From contig QCXZ01000137.1 of assembly GCA_025024175.1 (NCBI GenBank), positions 77,252,680-77,316,679 on the forward strand: a stretch of DNA of 64,000 nucleotides, read 5' to 3'. Position numbers and translations under genes: made by a program. The DNA comes from Rhyzopertha dominica. Taxonomy: Eukaryota > Arthropoda > Insecta > Coleoptera > Bostrichidae. Of the stretch, positions 1 to 10,625 are shown in pieces. The notes below the pieces were generated by a model, which was not told where the DNA came from, did not search any database, and saw nothing but the letters and a program-made list of their open reading frames with translations. How positions within the stretch are numbered: the first letter of the stretch is position 1; each line of letters opens with the position of its first letter.

Positions 1-1
1 G

Positions 2-151
2 GTCTATAATAATGGATGTGAAGCAGAAAACGAAGAACGAATGCGCTGCCATATTTCCAAAAAAAGGAAAATCGACGCTGGGGTTGTCCAAAAGATGATG
101 CAGCGTGTCAGTGGAAATCTAAGGCAAATCGAAGATAAGGGTTTAGTTTAG
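2..151 (+). pseudogene. Unassigned C-terminal open-frame fragment
   Basis: An open frame enters from the left edge and runs about 49 codons to a TAG stop. It is rich in charged residues (a KKRK cluster near the middle) and ends in a basic/acidic helix. The pattern of charged helix followed by stop is loosely like the C-terminal end of insect mariner-type transposases, but none of the diagnostic DDE motifs is inside the window. I do not recognise it. It could also be chance. It is not an internal exon of the downstream Ig gene because it ends in a stop and has no Ig motif. Confidence 0.2.
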
Positions 152-959
152 TTGTATAATAAGCATTATATAGTTGCAAGCAACAATCTATGAAAGTCAT
201 TATACAAACAGCCGAATATCGCTCACAATGGTTTACAGGTATTACCTGAAGCTGTGGTAAATAACAGACGGGTTCGGCACGTTACACTGTTTTACAGCGG
301 AGTGGACCGTATCTAAAGATTGTGTTTAGACTTTTTTAGAATTTTTTTCCGTACACATAAATCAATGAGCATTATATGGTATTATTATTTGAACTACAAA
401 TATTTCTCATCTAATAGCTTTTAATGTATGACCAAATCGTATTCTTTCCTAATTTAATGAGTAGTATCTATTTTTATAACCATGAATGGTAAACATTCCA
501 ATTTCAATGCGGCAGCCCATACTTTTTACTTGTTAGTCGCAGTGTGCAATCGTCCTCTGCCCTGTTTCTTCACAGGTTAAAATTTTCTTTTAATCCGGAG
601 GGTCATAAACGTAGTTTCTAGCTGTATATGTTTTGGAAATAAGAAGAAATCTATACTATTTTATTCCTACCATAAACGGTATTGAAAGCATGTGTGTTTA
701 CTTATATTTTAAAGTTTGACAGCATATAAGCGTACCGAGTGCAATATTTTTTACTTATTCAGTCACACCTACATATATGCTTACAAGAGGCGTTTGTGAC
801 AAATGTATTTCGTAGGGCAACTGGTCAAACAGATTATTGCTGATTTTAAACCGTGGGGCAACTGATTACCTCCAAAACAATTAAGTAAGACCATTGGCTT
901 TTTAATGAAAAAGGTGGAAAAGAAGCAATGCTTGATGGAAAGCCAGGTAGCAAGAAAGT
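152..959. other. AT-rich sequence, no gene seen
   Basis: No coding pattern was recognised. The right third may hold the decayed N-terminal part and 5' flank of the transposase relic that follows, but I could not trace a frame. Confidence 0.5.
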
Positions 960-1664
960 AGAGATACGAATATCAACGAAACGTGGTACGATACCCATGA
1001 TACAATAAAAAAAGAATGGGTAGATGGCTCAGGGAAGTGCAACGTCAATATTCCGGCGTCAAAAGGAAAAATAATAATAATTCTACACGCAGGAGGTGAA
1101 AATGGTTTCGTATCTCGAGCCCTGCAACTTGGATGTAAAAACTTAAAAGAAACAAGCGCCGATTATCATTCTGATATGAATGCGCAAGTGTTTAAAAATT
1201 GGTTCAAAAACATTTTATTGCCCAAATTGTCACCAAACAGCGTCATAGTGATGGAAAACGCTAGTTACCATTCGGAGCAACTAATAAGGCAACCATTCAA
1301 GAGTTTTAAAGAAAAGAAGATTTATATTTCGAAGAGGACTACACAGAAAAACAACTGTTGGATGTGCTAGGCACAAAAAGAATTTCGAAGAAATTTAAAA
1401 TTGACATTCTCGCTTCTGAATGTGGACACACCATTCTACGATTACCCCCATATCATTGCATTTTCAACCCCATTGAAATGATATGGGGGCAGTTGAAACA
1501 AAGAATTCGACGAAGGAACACCGATGGAAAATTTAGCAATGAAATAAGCTGAAATAACAAGTGTCGATGCATGGAGAAATTCAGTGCGGCATGTACTGGA
1601 CATTGATCATGTACAAAAGTTAATAATAGAAGTTAATCATGATTTTAGCAGTGACAGTGAGTAA
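960..1664 (+). pseudogene. DDE-superfamily (IS630/Tc1-like) transposase relic
   Basis: This is the catalytic half of an insect DDE transposase. Reading + from about 975, a NETW motif stands where this family has DETW, so the first catalytic Asp is Asn (codon 975-977). Then come an ILHAGG motif and VIVMENASYHS, where the usual VxDNAPYHS second Asp is Glu (codon 1254-1256). One frameshift near 1320-1340 leads to LPPYHC..NPIEMIWGQLK with the third catalytic Glu intact. After an in-frame stop at 1550-1552 the family's acidic tail (SSDSDSE-like) ends at TAA 1662-1664. With two of three catalytic residues changed plus a frameshift and a nonsense codon, it is dead. A second relic of the same family lies at 52150-52795 (-). 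Confidence 0.75.
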
Positions 1665-2088
1665 TTTGTTTTAGTTTGTGACTCTTGTAATGTGCTTATT
1701 AACAAGCTATAATGAACATAATCGATACCATGTATAAATTTTATTGTGCACTATTGTAAATTTTTTCTAACAAATGTAAATAATTTTTTACTTATATGTC
1801 TTTATATTAAATTTGTATAAATTCGCTATGACATGCAAAGGCATTTATTTTATACATCGGAAAATTTAAACCCAATAAGGTATCACATAAAAATAGATCG
1901 CGTGTCGCGCCAGTTAGCATCAGGACTGCATTAAATAAAATTTGTTATAAGATCTTCTATGTTTTATTGATTGCTAAATTATCACAACTAACAAATTTCA
2001 ACAATTTATAGTGAAAAAGTTAAAATTTTGCCAACAAGATTTTTTTGAATACGGCCCATTTAGGAACTTTGATGCGTGCCACTAATCC
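1665..2088. other. No gene seen
   Basis: AT-rich sequence downstream of the transposase relic. It probably includes that element's 3' flank. No terminal repeat was identified. Confidence 0.5.
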
Positions 2089-2192
2089 CAATAGTTTAGG
2101 ACGGCCGACCAAAAGGTTGTAAAAACCTTCATTTACAATACAATAGTTTACAACGGCCGACCATCAAGCTGTAAAACCCTCTGCATAAGTCA
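2089..2192 (+). repeat. Two-copy tandem repeat, 52-bp unit
   Basis: Unit 1 is 2089-2140 and unit 2 is 2141-2192. Both start CAATAGTTTA, share ACGGCCGACC and continue with a GTAAAA..CCTTC-type tail. The copies differ at several bases. Function unknown; possibly the remains of a minisatellite or the subterminal repeats of a transposon. Confidence 0.55.
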
Positions 2193-2599
2193 GTCTCAAA
2201 GATCGTTGCTTGATACTTTAATAAGAATTACATGTTATTGTGACTTGTTGGTTATTTTGTATTTCCCAATATTAAGTGACAATGACGCTGAACAAATAAT
2301 GTTTGCCTTTAGGGGCACGCAGAATTACTCCAAGTATGCGGAACTAAATATGAATTACGTCAAATAAGTGATATGTAACACAACCCTTGTATACTCGTAG
2401 ATATCTTAAACAGCATCCTAAAGTTCCTACGGGCATCACCATCCCCCTAACAAACTATCCGCAATCCCAGGGTGAACCCACACGCCTTCATCTAAATTAC
2501 TGTTTAATTCATTCGGAAAATGATTCGAATTTTCGCAAGCCATGCAATCAATTAAGGGCAGGCTCCTGTAATAGGCGCTGAGCGGTTACTAGGGAGAGT

Positions 2600-3030
2600 A
2601 ATCACTCCGAAGTATTTAATTACCTCAATCTTTGTTTAGAAACAACAAGTTTCCCTTTTAGCGCTGCAGGCGACTCTACCCCCGCTATAAGTTAAATAAG
2701 CAAAATACGGCGAAAGCCCGCTAATTAATGCTTTCCGGCATCAATACTGCGCTTAATTACCGGTATGATTAACGGAAACGAGACTCTTCAGCTGTGTCGC
2801 CATTTTCGGCGGAACGACTATCGACGACAGGATCGAGACAGACGGAGATATTCGACGATATAATACCTTGACAGGAAACCGTGAAGCGTTTATGATCACT
2901 CATTCGCCAGGCGGGCGGTAATTAAGTTCTAATATTGCTACCTGGCAAGGCTTACGCCAGTGATGACAAAGGTCTTTACCGCGAATCCCATTTCGCAGCT
3001 GGAAGGACACTAATTAATGATCACGTGTAA
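2600..3030. promoter_or_regulatory. Candidate intronic enhancer with clustered TAATTA homeodomain sites
   Basis: This stretch is less AT-rich and has more balanced composition than its surroundings, with no ORF or transposon motif. It holds five exact TAATTA palindromes (2617, 2722, 2754, 2919, 3011), the core bound by many Q50 homeodomain proteins, and a CACGTG E-box at 3022-3027. About 0.5 TAATTA would be expected by chance in a segment this size and composition. It lies in what would be an upstream intron of the DIP-type gene, a family with cell-type-specific neuronal expression. The enhancer role is inference from motif density only. Confidence 0.3.
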
Positions 3031-3289
3031 TGTTTAATGGAAACAAACCTAAAACGCATTTTGCCATTAAAGTTTGGATAAGTGCGTAAGGGAGCGATTT
3101 GTGCTTTTTAAAGATGTGTAAACAAAAAATCTGTACAAATGCAGTATATTCCTTAAACTACTGGTTAAGAAACTGATTAAAAATAGCATTTACAAAAAGA
3201 TTAACTATTTTAAAACATAATCCGCCGTATAATTAGCCGCTAATCACACTTTTGTAAGAATTCTAGCCTTTCTTGTTTCAAAATGTTCT

Positions 3290-3430
3290 ATTCATAATGG
3301 CTAATGTTACGTTTTTGGTTTGGGAGAAAAACACGAAGAACCCGTAAACAAAAGATTTATTTATTGCAGTCAGAGTACAGCTCAATGCAGCTTAAATGCC
3401 AGGTTCGCACTGTTCCTCCTCTCTCCCGCA
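3290..3430 (-). repeat. Possible polypurine tract and 3' LTR remnant of the gypsy element
   Basis: Downstream of the pol stop (read on the - strand) a purine run GGGAGAGAGGAGG lies at 3416-3428, as expected for a plus-strand primer. It is followed by about 130 bp containing AATAAATAAA (3356-3366), a plausible poly(A) signal. The second LTR is not in the window, so the LTR borders cannot be fixed. Confidence 0.35.
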
Positions 3431-3563
3431 AAGAAAAGTTCAACACAGTTTAGTGGAGTAACGAAGTAAACATATATATAATTATTGTTCAAGTTACAAA
3501 GCAAAATTCATTTATCAGAAGTTTTACAAAAATATAGAAACAATTAAAAGATAATGAACATAA

Positions 3564-4856
3564 CTAGCTAGCTTGATAGCGATCAGGTGGTTTTATTTGA
3601 CTTCGCCTTCGCAAAACTAAATTATTAGAATTAACATTACTAGAACTAGCATCTGGATCATGCAAAAAAGCATCAGAGATTGACTTGGAGGTTGGTGTAA
3701 TTGATGCTGGATTTTTCTCTAGATTTTCATCATTACATATTTTAATTTGATTCAAATGGCGTTTCCATTTTATTCCGTCTTCAACACAAACAATGTAGGT
3801 TCTTCGTCCAAAAGATTTATGAATGATTGCTTTACACCAATTAGGCATATTTTCCCGATAGCCGCGAACCCATACTTTGCTATTTACATCGAAGCCAAAA
3901 TTACTTTTGCTTTTGTAATAATGCTTTTGCTTTTCTTGTTTATCATGCACAATTTCTTTAGTAGAAGGTAACATAAGATCAAATTTAGATCGTAAAACAC
4001 GGCCAATCAACAATTTTGCAGGTCTTTCCCCAGTTGTAGAATGAACAGAATTGCGATATTGAAACAAGAATCTGTTTAACACTAAATTGAGATCATCTAT
4101 ACCCTCTGCTTTTCCTTTCAATAAAGCGCTTTTCAAAATTTTTACCCCCTTTCGGCCTGTCTATTCGTTTCTGGATTATAGGGAGCACCAGTCAAATGCT
4201 TAATTCCACTTTGTGATAAAAATTTTTGAAATTGTTCGGATGTAAACGCAGTGAGGTTATCCGAACAAATTTCGCGTGAAAGTCCAAATAGAGCAAAAAG
4301 ACTACGTGGAATCTTTATTACTATATTAGAAGTCATATTATTTACCTCAAAACACTCTAATCATTTTAAGTAGCGTCTTCAACCACAAAAAAATGTTTAT
4401 TACAACAGGGACCGAAAAAATCAATATGCAATCGAGTACAAGCTTCTTGCGGCCATTTCCAAACAACTAAAGGAGCTCTTGGAGGTTTGTTTGCAAATTT
4501 CGCACACACTTCACAATTATTTGCGATTTGTTCGATATCTAAATCTATACTGACGGCCACCAGAAGTAAGAACGCGCCATCGATTTCAATTTTTACAATT
4601 CCCAAATGGGCTGAATGCAACTCTTGTAAAATGTTCTGTCTAAATTTTTGTGGAATAATTAGTTTAAAACATTCATGTTCAATAGTAATTTCATGTCTTC
4701 TATTGAAATATCGAACGAACTCGTCAGAAGGACAAGTTTTTGGCCATCCGTGGCGAACTTTCTCAAAACTATCATTACAAAGTTTTGACCACTCCCATTT
4801 AGTGTCTTTTCTGAGCAAATAATATAGTGGTTGTAAAATTGTAGAAGCATTAGGTA
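3564..4856 (-). pseudogene. Ty3/gypsy retrotransposon pol fragment (RT end + integrase, RNase H deleted)
   Basis: Reading -, the fragment begins at the RT-RNase H connection (motif QPLYYLLRKDTKWEW) and passes directly after FEKV into the RNase H-integrase linker (RHGWPKTCPSDE), so the RNase H domain has been removed by an internal deletion. The integrase follows in order: a zinc-binding HHCC region (ELHSAHLG..CEVCAKF), then the core with HIDFFGP (first Asp), CSDN (second Asp) and NRQAER (Glu), then a C-terminal domain ending at 3564. Frameshifts lie at about 4340-4366 and 4137-4146. It is 5'-truncated near 4856, where a mariner relic begins. The element is non-functional, and it is gypsy rather than BEL or copia by the linker and integrase motifs. 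Confidence 0.85.
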
Positions 4857-4889
4857 TAAATTTTCAATAAAGGTTTATCATTCCTAGAA

Positions 4890-5570
4890 TTATTTGCCAA
4901 GACTTCTTTGCCATAGTTCTCCATTGTTTTTGCTTCTCATCCTCCGTCGTATACCTTTTGTTTTAGTAGGATCCAAAACCACTCAATGGGTCTCAACTGA
5001 GGTACCTACACCAGGAACAATACACGCGAAATGCATTTTATATGCTCCTAATTGTTTGAGTACCACAATGAGTTGTTGCCATGTCTGACCAAAAAATATA
5101 CATGAAATTTTTTGATGAAGAGAACTAGTCTTTTCCAAACACATTCATTAGCATACACATTTTAATTGATTCTTGGTCCTGAAGGCACTATATATGGAGT
5201 AGAGCTTTCCTTCGAACTGAATGTTAACCAAAACCTTCTTCTGAACCTTGGCATGACGTTTGAATTTTACCTTTTTGCCTTCCTTAAAATAGTAAGTGTT
5301 GTTTCCCGTTGCATCACTGCCATCTGGTGTGAGATAAGACTAATCGTTGATGACAACAAAATTGTCGTCAGAAGGTTTCAAGTTTCAACTGAGTTTAAAT
5401 TTTTGCAGTTTATTTCTTTGCTCTTCTGACTGCTTTTGGCTATATTTAGGTTTTCTAAGAGTCAAGTTTTTTGCTTTCAAATATTTTCTCGTGTTGTATT
5501 TTAAAATATTGAACTAGTTATCTGACTGTCTGACTTTACTAACAGCTTCTGACTCCAGCTTCTTTTTTGT
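4890..5570 (-). pseudogene. Mariner/Tc1-type transposase relic (C-terminal two thirds)
   Basis: Read on -, decayed frames give FVVIND followed by a stop where Glu of the DES/DET motif should be (first Asp kept). A run around TPYIVPSG and NVYANECV follows, typical of the central region of these transposases. Next is FWSDMATTH with the second catalytic Asp, and finally RPIEWFWILLKQKVYDGG (NPIE with N changed to R, Glu kept). At least three frame changes and two nonsense codons are visible. The N-terminal DNA-binding part above 5570 was not recognised. It abuts the gypsy fragment on its left and the palindrome on its right. Confidence 0.7.
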
Positions 5571-5753
5571 TCTCAATAATTTTTTGGGGTTTTCTTTTAC
5601 TTCCCGACGCTATATCCAGTGATTTTTCTTCACATACTCTTCTAATAATGTCATACACTACGAGGGTGAATGCTTTCAGCGTCCATAATATAAGATAATA
5701 TATTCTCGGAAAGATCGCTGTCTCTTGAAAACACTGACAAAAAATTATAATTC

Positions 5754-5786
5754 TGACGTTTCGATTACACCTGTAATCTTTGTCAA
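5754..5786 (-). ncRNA. Hammerhead-like motif, left arm
   Basis: On the - strand: TTTGACAAA, then the hairpin GATTACA-GG-TGTAATC (7 bp), then GAAACGTC. The usual core CUGANGA is UGACAAA here, with G8 replaced by A, so cleavage activity is doubtful. The same substitution recurs in the motif at 56860-56895, which suggests a conserved variant rather than random decay. Confidence 0.35.
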
Positions 5787-5862
5787 AGACGAAGAACCTC
5801 ACAATTTGCCTGACACAAGTTCAAACAAAATTTTGTTTGAACAAATTGTGAGATTCTTCGTC

Positions 5863-5895
5863 TTTGATAAAGATTACAGGTGTAATCGAAACGTC
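5863..5895 (+). ncRNA. Hammerhead-like motif, right arm
   Basis: Mirror copy of the left-arm motif: TTTGATAAA, hairpin GATTACA-GG-TGTAATC, GAAACGTC. It differs from the left copy by C to T in the core (TGACAAA to TGATAAA). Confidence 0.35.
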
Positions 5896-6053
5896 AGACT
5901 TATATTTTTTTGTCAGTCTTTTCTTCCGAGAATATATTATCTTATAATGTCATACACTATTTGTCTTGNGATCCCCCATTTCACAAAAATGTTTTNCAAT
6001 CAAATATTTTCCTTGTAAAGTGTGTTTCATGTAAAATTCGCCAATTACTCGAC

Positions 6054-7058
6054 TTAATAACGGATGTTTCCCCCACATGCTCGAATTAAGGCATGTATTC
6101 TCCTTGGCATGCCTNAAATCAAATGGCGAATGTCCTCTTGAGGAATACGTTCCCATTCNTCTAAAAGAGCTTGTTGCATCTGATTTAAAGTTAAAGGAGG
6201 AGGAACACGTCTTTACATCCTTCGTCCAAGCATGTCCCAAACATGTTCAATTGGGTTCACATCTGGACTTACCGCTGGTCACTCCATAACAGGAATGTTT
6301 AATTTCGTTTAAATACTGTTGTGTGATTCTCGCGGTGTGCGGTCTGGCATTATGATGCATCAGAAGAAAGTCATGTCCAATAAAATCAACCTAGGGGACA
6401 ACAAGATCTTGGAGAATTTCATCAATGTACCTGGCAGCAGTTAAGGAGCCTCTTGGCAGGATGTACAATTCTGCGTGAGCCTCCACACCATAGCTGAGCC
6501 CTCTTGGTAACATACCCCGGGACTTAAGGTACATTCTGCAAAATCCTTTTGTTGTCTTCGCCATACTCTCTCACGACCATCAGGAGACCGCGGGCTAAAT
6601 CTGGACTCATCGGTAAACAAAACGCGTCCCCATTCATTTTCATCATAGTGCTCGTGATTTCTGGCAAACTGAAGTCGCGCAACACGATGACGCCTAAGAA
6701 GCTCTGGGCCTGTTGCAGGTCTACGACTGGTAAGATTGGCTTCTCCAAGTCTTCGTCTAACTGTCCGCTCGCTTACATTGGTATTCCGGGCGTGATAAAG
6801 TCGATTTCTGATCTATATAGCCGTAGCACGACGATCTCGATAACTTAGTAAAACGATAAACCGATCATCATGAGCGTTAGTTCTTCGTTGGGGACCAGTT
6901 CCAAGTCGTCTAGTGTAAGCTCCAGTTTCCAAGAAACGTGTAAAAATAGGGTGCACAGTGCTATTGAATAGGTGATACTGTTGTGCAATATATCGCTCAG
7001 TTCTTCCGCCTTGAAGCAATGCAACAATAGCACGCGCGGTTTCGGGATTAACAGCCAT
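6054..7058 (-). pseudogene. Tc1-like transposase relic (DD34E)
   Basis: A full-length but dead Tc1 transposase. ATG at 7058 opens an N-terminal helix-turn-helix region (MAVNPETARAIVALLQGGRT..). Frame is kept through an in-frame TAG at about 6813-6815 and an NTNVSERTVRRRL motif. Catalytic residues: LFTDESRF (first Asp kept), LLMHHNARPHTA (second Asp replaced by His), then 34 residues on SPDVNPIEHVW (Glu kept). The glycine-rich GGI segment after MVW is shortened, and further stops are at PWS-to-stop and WP-to-stop positions. It ends with the family's RAxGGNIRY-stop C-terminus at 6054. The overall span (1005 bp, 335 codons) is the usual length for the family. Confidence 0.85.
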
Positions 7059-7580
7059 AATAACACCACTTTAAAAAGTGACTTACACCTGTCAGATTTC
7101 TCAAAACAATAAAAACAAAGCATTGTTACCGTGGGTTCATGGCCAACTATGCACTTTTAAATGATAAGATCTGTGCAATTTCTGATTTTTGTGAGTTTTT
7201 ATTAAAAAAAATTTTTTTTCTTCAAATAAAGATAAAATTGTTGTCAGAAAATACTTAAAACATGTTGTCCTGTTTGCGTTAAGATATTATAATAATAGAA
7301 CATCATACAACGTTAATATTTTAAGTTTGTTTAAAAAAAATTCATCTGCTCCGTTTTTCGTGCCGGTGAGTGTAGAAGATTTTAATATTTGTAATCTGGA
7401 CCGAATAATGCTCAATTTGGAAGATGTAAACATATGAGTCACCAGCCAAACTGCGGTGTTTCTTATTACGTTTAGGGATGAGAAATGATTAATCACACCA
7501 TGATATGAAATTTGAACCACTACATGTTAACTACGAATTGTTCCGAGATAGGTTAACTAACTGTTTTTCTTATTTTGCAG
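7059..7580. other. Intron sequence of DIP-type gene, no further feature
   Basis: AT-rich sequence ending in a polypyrimidine stretch and TTTTGCAG at 7573-7580, the acceptor of the next exon. The left part is probably the 5' flank of the Tc1 relic. Confidence 0.6.
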
Positions 7581-7736
7581 TACCACCGGATATTCTAGAC
7601 TACCCAACGAGTACAGACATGATCGTTCGAGAAGGAGCAAACGTCATCTTACGATGTGTTGCTAAAGGCTCACCAGAGCCTTCTATAACCTGGAGAAGAG
7701 AAAGTGGCGAACCCATTAAACTGACTGGCCGTGAAG
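7581..7736 (+). CDS. DIP/lachesin-like Ig protein, exon for Ig domain 2 first half
   Basis: This 156-bp internal exon (2 + 51 codons + 1) runs from acceptor TTTTGCAG to donor G|GTAGTT, phase 1 on both sides. The peptide starts VPPDILDYPTSTD, the linker and first strand of Ig domain 2 in Dpr-interacting proteins. It contains the B-strand Cys (ILRCVAKG) and the core Trp (ITWRRE). DIPs are cell-surface immunoglobulin proteins that bind Dpr partners and specify neuronal connections. The last base G joins TT of the 15751 exon to make Val. The exon carrying the end of Ig domain 1 was not found in 1-7580, so the gene begins upstream of the window. DIP is preferred over lachesin because of the PTSTDM and TWRRE spelling. 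Confidence 0.9.
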
Positions 7737-10327
7737 GTAGTTATCTTACAACACATAAAAGCATGTGGATGTATAACGAAGAAACTATATACTAAGTTAC
7801 AACTCATTACTGATATTCTGGCTAGAAAAGTTTATGTATATGTCCATTTATTTAAGAAATGAGAAGCAGATCAAGAAAATTACTCTGAAATAAAAAATTG
7901 CGGTGATACATATACAAAGCGAGTAAAAGGTGCACATGTGCAGATTGCAGACATATTCACAAGAAGCAAACAAGGTGCACAAAATATAAATGGATGTATC
8001 CGAGGAGACGATTAATCTAACCCTCTAGTGTGGGAGTGCACGCGTTGAGATGCAGTCTACTAATGTGCAAACGTCACTTGCAACATGTGCTTACTCCCTT
8101 CCGTAGGAGCTAGACTGGTTTTAAAAGGATTAGTACACTAGAAAGCATACACCTGTTCGGTACATATCCACATAATCGTAACAATCAGTGGGTGCTAGGT
8201 AATTTTCTATATTGTTCAATTGTCTAAATTTTCTCTCTACGAAAATTCTCCCCTTTTTGCTGGCCTTGCGGTTTCCTTCTTTCTGTAGCAGAACTTGTCT
8301 AATTCTATAGTGTTGGTTGGTTTTCACAAATAACGTAGAGGTTTCCCCTGACATTGTAACTCATGATAGGAGTTCCGAGATCATGAGGCGTACTACCCAT
8401 GCAAACACATGACATTTTAAAGAGGTTGCAGTTTCAACTCCTTCATTTTGCCATTATTTTTTAAAAAGTGAATAAGAAAAACATTTTTTTATCTGTTTTT
8501 GAAAGAGTCAAATGAAGTTTTACCAGCAGCAAATATATATACTTGTTTCAGTTTGCTGGTAAAAAATTCAAAAGTTCATCCTTTTTTTTGAAACTTGTAC
8601 AAGACTGTGTGTTTGTTGTACTTGTCAATAAAGAAGAAGTATCTGAGAAAAATTTGGTTTAGGTCTTTCTTATTCTAATTGCATTTAAAAATCTGATCTA
8701 AGAACACCATATTGTGAGTTATAGTGGCAGAGGAAAACCTCTACATGGATTATAAAATGTAACGGACTGATGGCCCATGATTGCTTAAAAAGTAAGAAGT
8801 CATGGATTTTTTTTAAGATTCAGATCTTTTATTTTTTAATGTCTCCTATTGTTCACCTGGGATAACCACAGGATATTCTCCTCACCATATTCCTCTGAGA
8901 ACTGCTTGGTTAAATTACCGAAAATCTTCATTTGATAATATTATATAGCTTGTCCCCTTTTTCTTATTCATTTTTGTTTCTTGGTGAATCATTTATACCA
9001 AAGTGTTTCTTTCCTATTTTTTTGCACAGGTGTTTTGTTGTGTTTATTAACGTTGTCTTCAAAGTGGCTTTCATCATGTTGTCAAATAGCACAGCTGTGT
9101 CAAAGATTCTTAGTTTATAAGACCTGATTGTTACACTTACAGCACCTGTCTTTTCATTCTTCACANCTGACTGCTGGTCCTCTTCTTACTTACACTTTTT
9201 GTTTTTTAAACTCTCATCTGTAGTTGCTTTTTTTACTGTCAACTGTTTTTATATACGTCTGAATATCTCCGTATACAGATAATGCGTTACACCCAGAAAG
9301 GTTATTGTGGATACAATCATCAATAATTAATTTTCCATTTCTAGTTGATATCCATTTTTAATTATATTTAACTCTTACATCACATTTAGTAGATATACAG
9401 TTGTTGAAATAGTCCTGAACTAAAATTAAAATTAAGAAAAGTTACAATTGTCATTCTTGTAAAGACAACCATAGTGAGCAACAATGAAGTTAAAAATCCA
9501 CTTAGCATCGAAAAAAGAGGAGGAGAGATGTATGAAAGACAATGCAGTGGTAATAATTACTCGTATACTGGATACCATATACCTTTGATGACTTGTGGCG
9601 AGCATTCAAGCACGGTACGTTTGTTAAACTTAAATTACTTTGGGTTTAACTTCATATGCTTAAACAGCATCTACACCATTAGAGGCTCCTGCTTTTCATT
9701 ATGCAGGGGCGTACAATATAGAGTCAATGTAAAATCGACTTTAACAGCGTTAACCTTAAACGTGAATAAACGTTTGTTCTAGAATTAATGTAATTTTTAC
9801 TTATGAGGTAGAGTACAACTAACTCGACACAAAACGGCACAAAACAATACACTTAATGATTGCGGTTTAACGTTCTTAAGACGTACCGCCCCTGGTTACA
9901 GCTACTGCTTAAAAATAATTTAAACTACAAGTGCTTTGGAAATAGGTGATTTTGTTTACACTTGCACAGTAATTAAAGTAAATGTTCAATCCAATCAAGG
10001 TTTGTCAACTCAATTTTCACTTAACCGTAAAAGGGGGTGGGTAAATCGAGTAGGATGTATTGACTTTGCTCTTCTCAGGAGCTATAACTTTTGACCGATA
10101 TTGATTTCAGTGGGTTTAGAGGATATCTAACTTCTATATCAGAAGCAACTTGCATTCGAACTAAATATTATCAGGGCGTCCCACCTCTCGTGTTTATGTA
10201 TGGATAACTTTATCGGTTGAAGGGTTATAACAACAACAATAATACATTCTAGAACTTAATATATCTGTAACAGTTTTTGAGTTAAGATATTTTAAAATCG
10301 ATTGTAACTTTTTTAGATGCTCTTATA
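7737..10327. other. Intron of DIP-type gene, no gene seen
   Basis: AT-rich. A short hairpin is formed by TTTTACCAGCA (about 8519) and TGCTGGTAAAA (about 8553). Open frames here (for example 8130-8354 -, 9474-9782 +) show no recognisable motif or splice context and are treated as chance. Confidence 0.5.
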
Positions 10328-10551
10328 CGAGCCCAAACAACTATAGGTTCGGACACTTGATATTTTTCAGATTAAATAATTTTTACGATATGTAAAACAT
10401 ATTTTTCAAATTGATATTAATATCTTCAAATATAACTATATACATGCTTACTCTGCGGAAAATGCATGAGTAGAAAAACATATTATGTTTAAGAAATTAG
10501 TGCTTATTCAACACTATAACAAATTCGTTGTCAACTAAATCTTCGGACACT
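10328..10551 (+). repeat. Left terminal inverted repeat of Tc1-type element
   Basis: Long inverted repeat matching 11716-11940 in reverse complement, with outer and inner TTCGGACACT direct repeats that are candidate transposase binding sites. Confidence 0.85.
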
Positions 10552-10625
10552 AATGTTATTCATTGGAAATTAATGCGACACCGCTTCTGTCAGTTTTGCA
10601 GTTAATTTTGTTATGTGCATAATAA

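Larger units (their letters stand above)
5684..5949. mobile_element. Foldback palindrome (MITE-like or inverted Penelope termini)
   Basis: The two arms are near-perfect reverse complements meeting at about 5833. The outer ends share ATAATATATTCTCGG (left, as written) and its complement on the right. Each arm carries GATTACAGGTGTAATC, a stem-loop, followed by GAAACGTC. This layout resembles the stem II/GAAA part of the hammerhead ribozymes described in Penelope-like elements. No protein is encoded. A copy of GTCATACACTA occurs just outside the right end and again 35 bp outside the left end, so the exact target duplication is unclear. Confidence 0.7.

Noticed and set aside
7505..7795. The whole 96-codon open frame around exon 7581-7736 as a gene
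   Set aside because: Only the part between the TTTTGCAG acceptor and GTAGTT donor matches Ig proteins. The rest is intron read-through.
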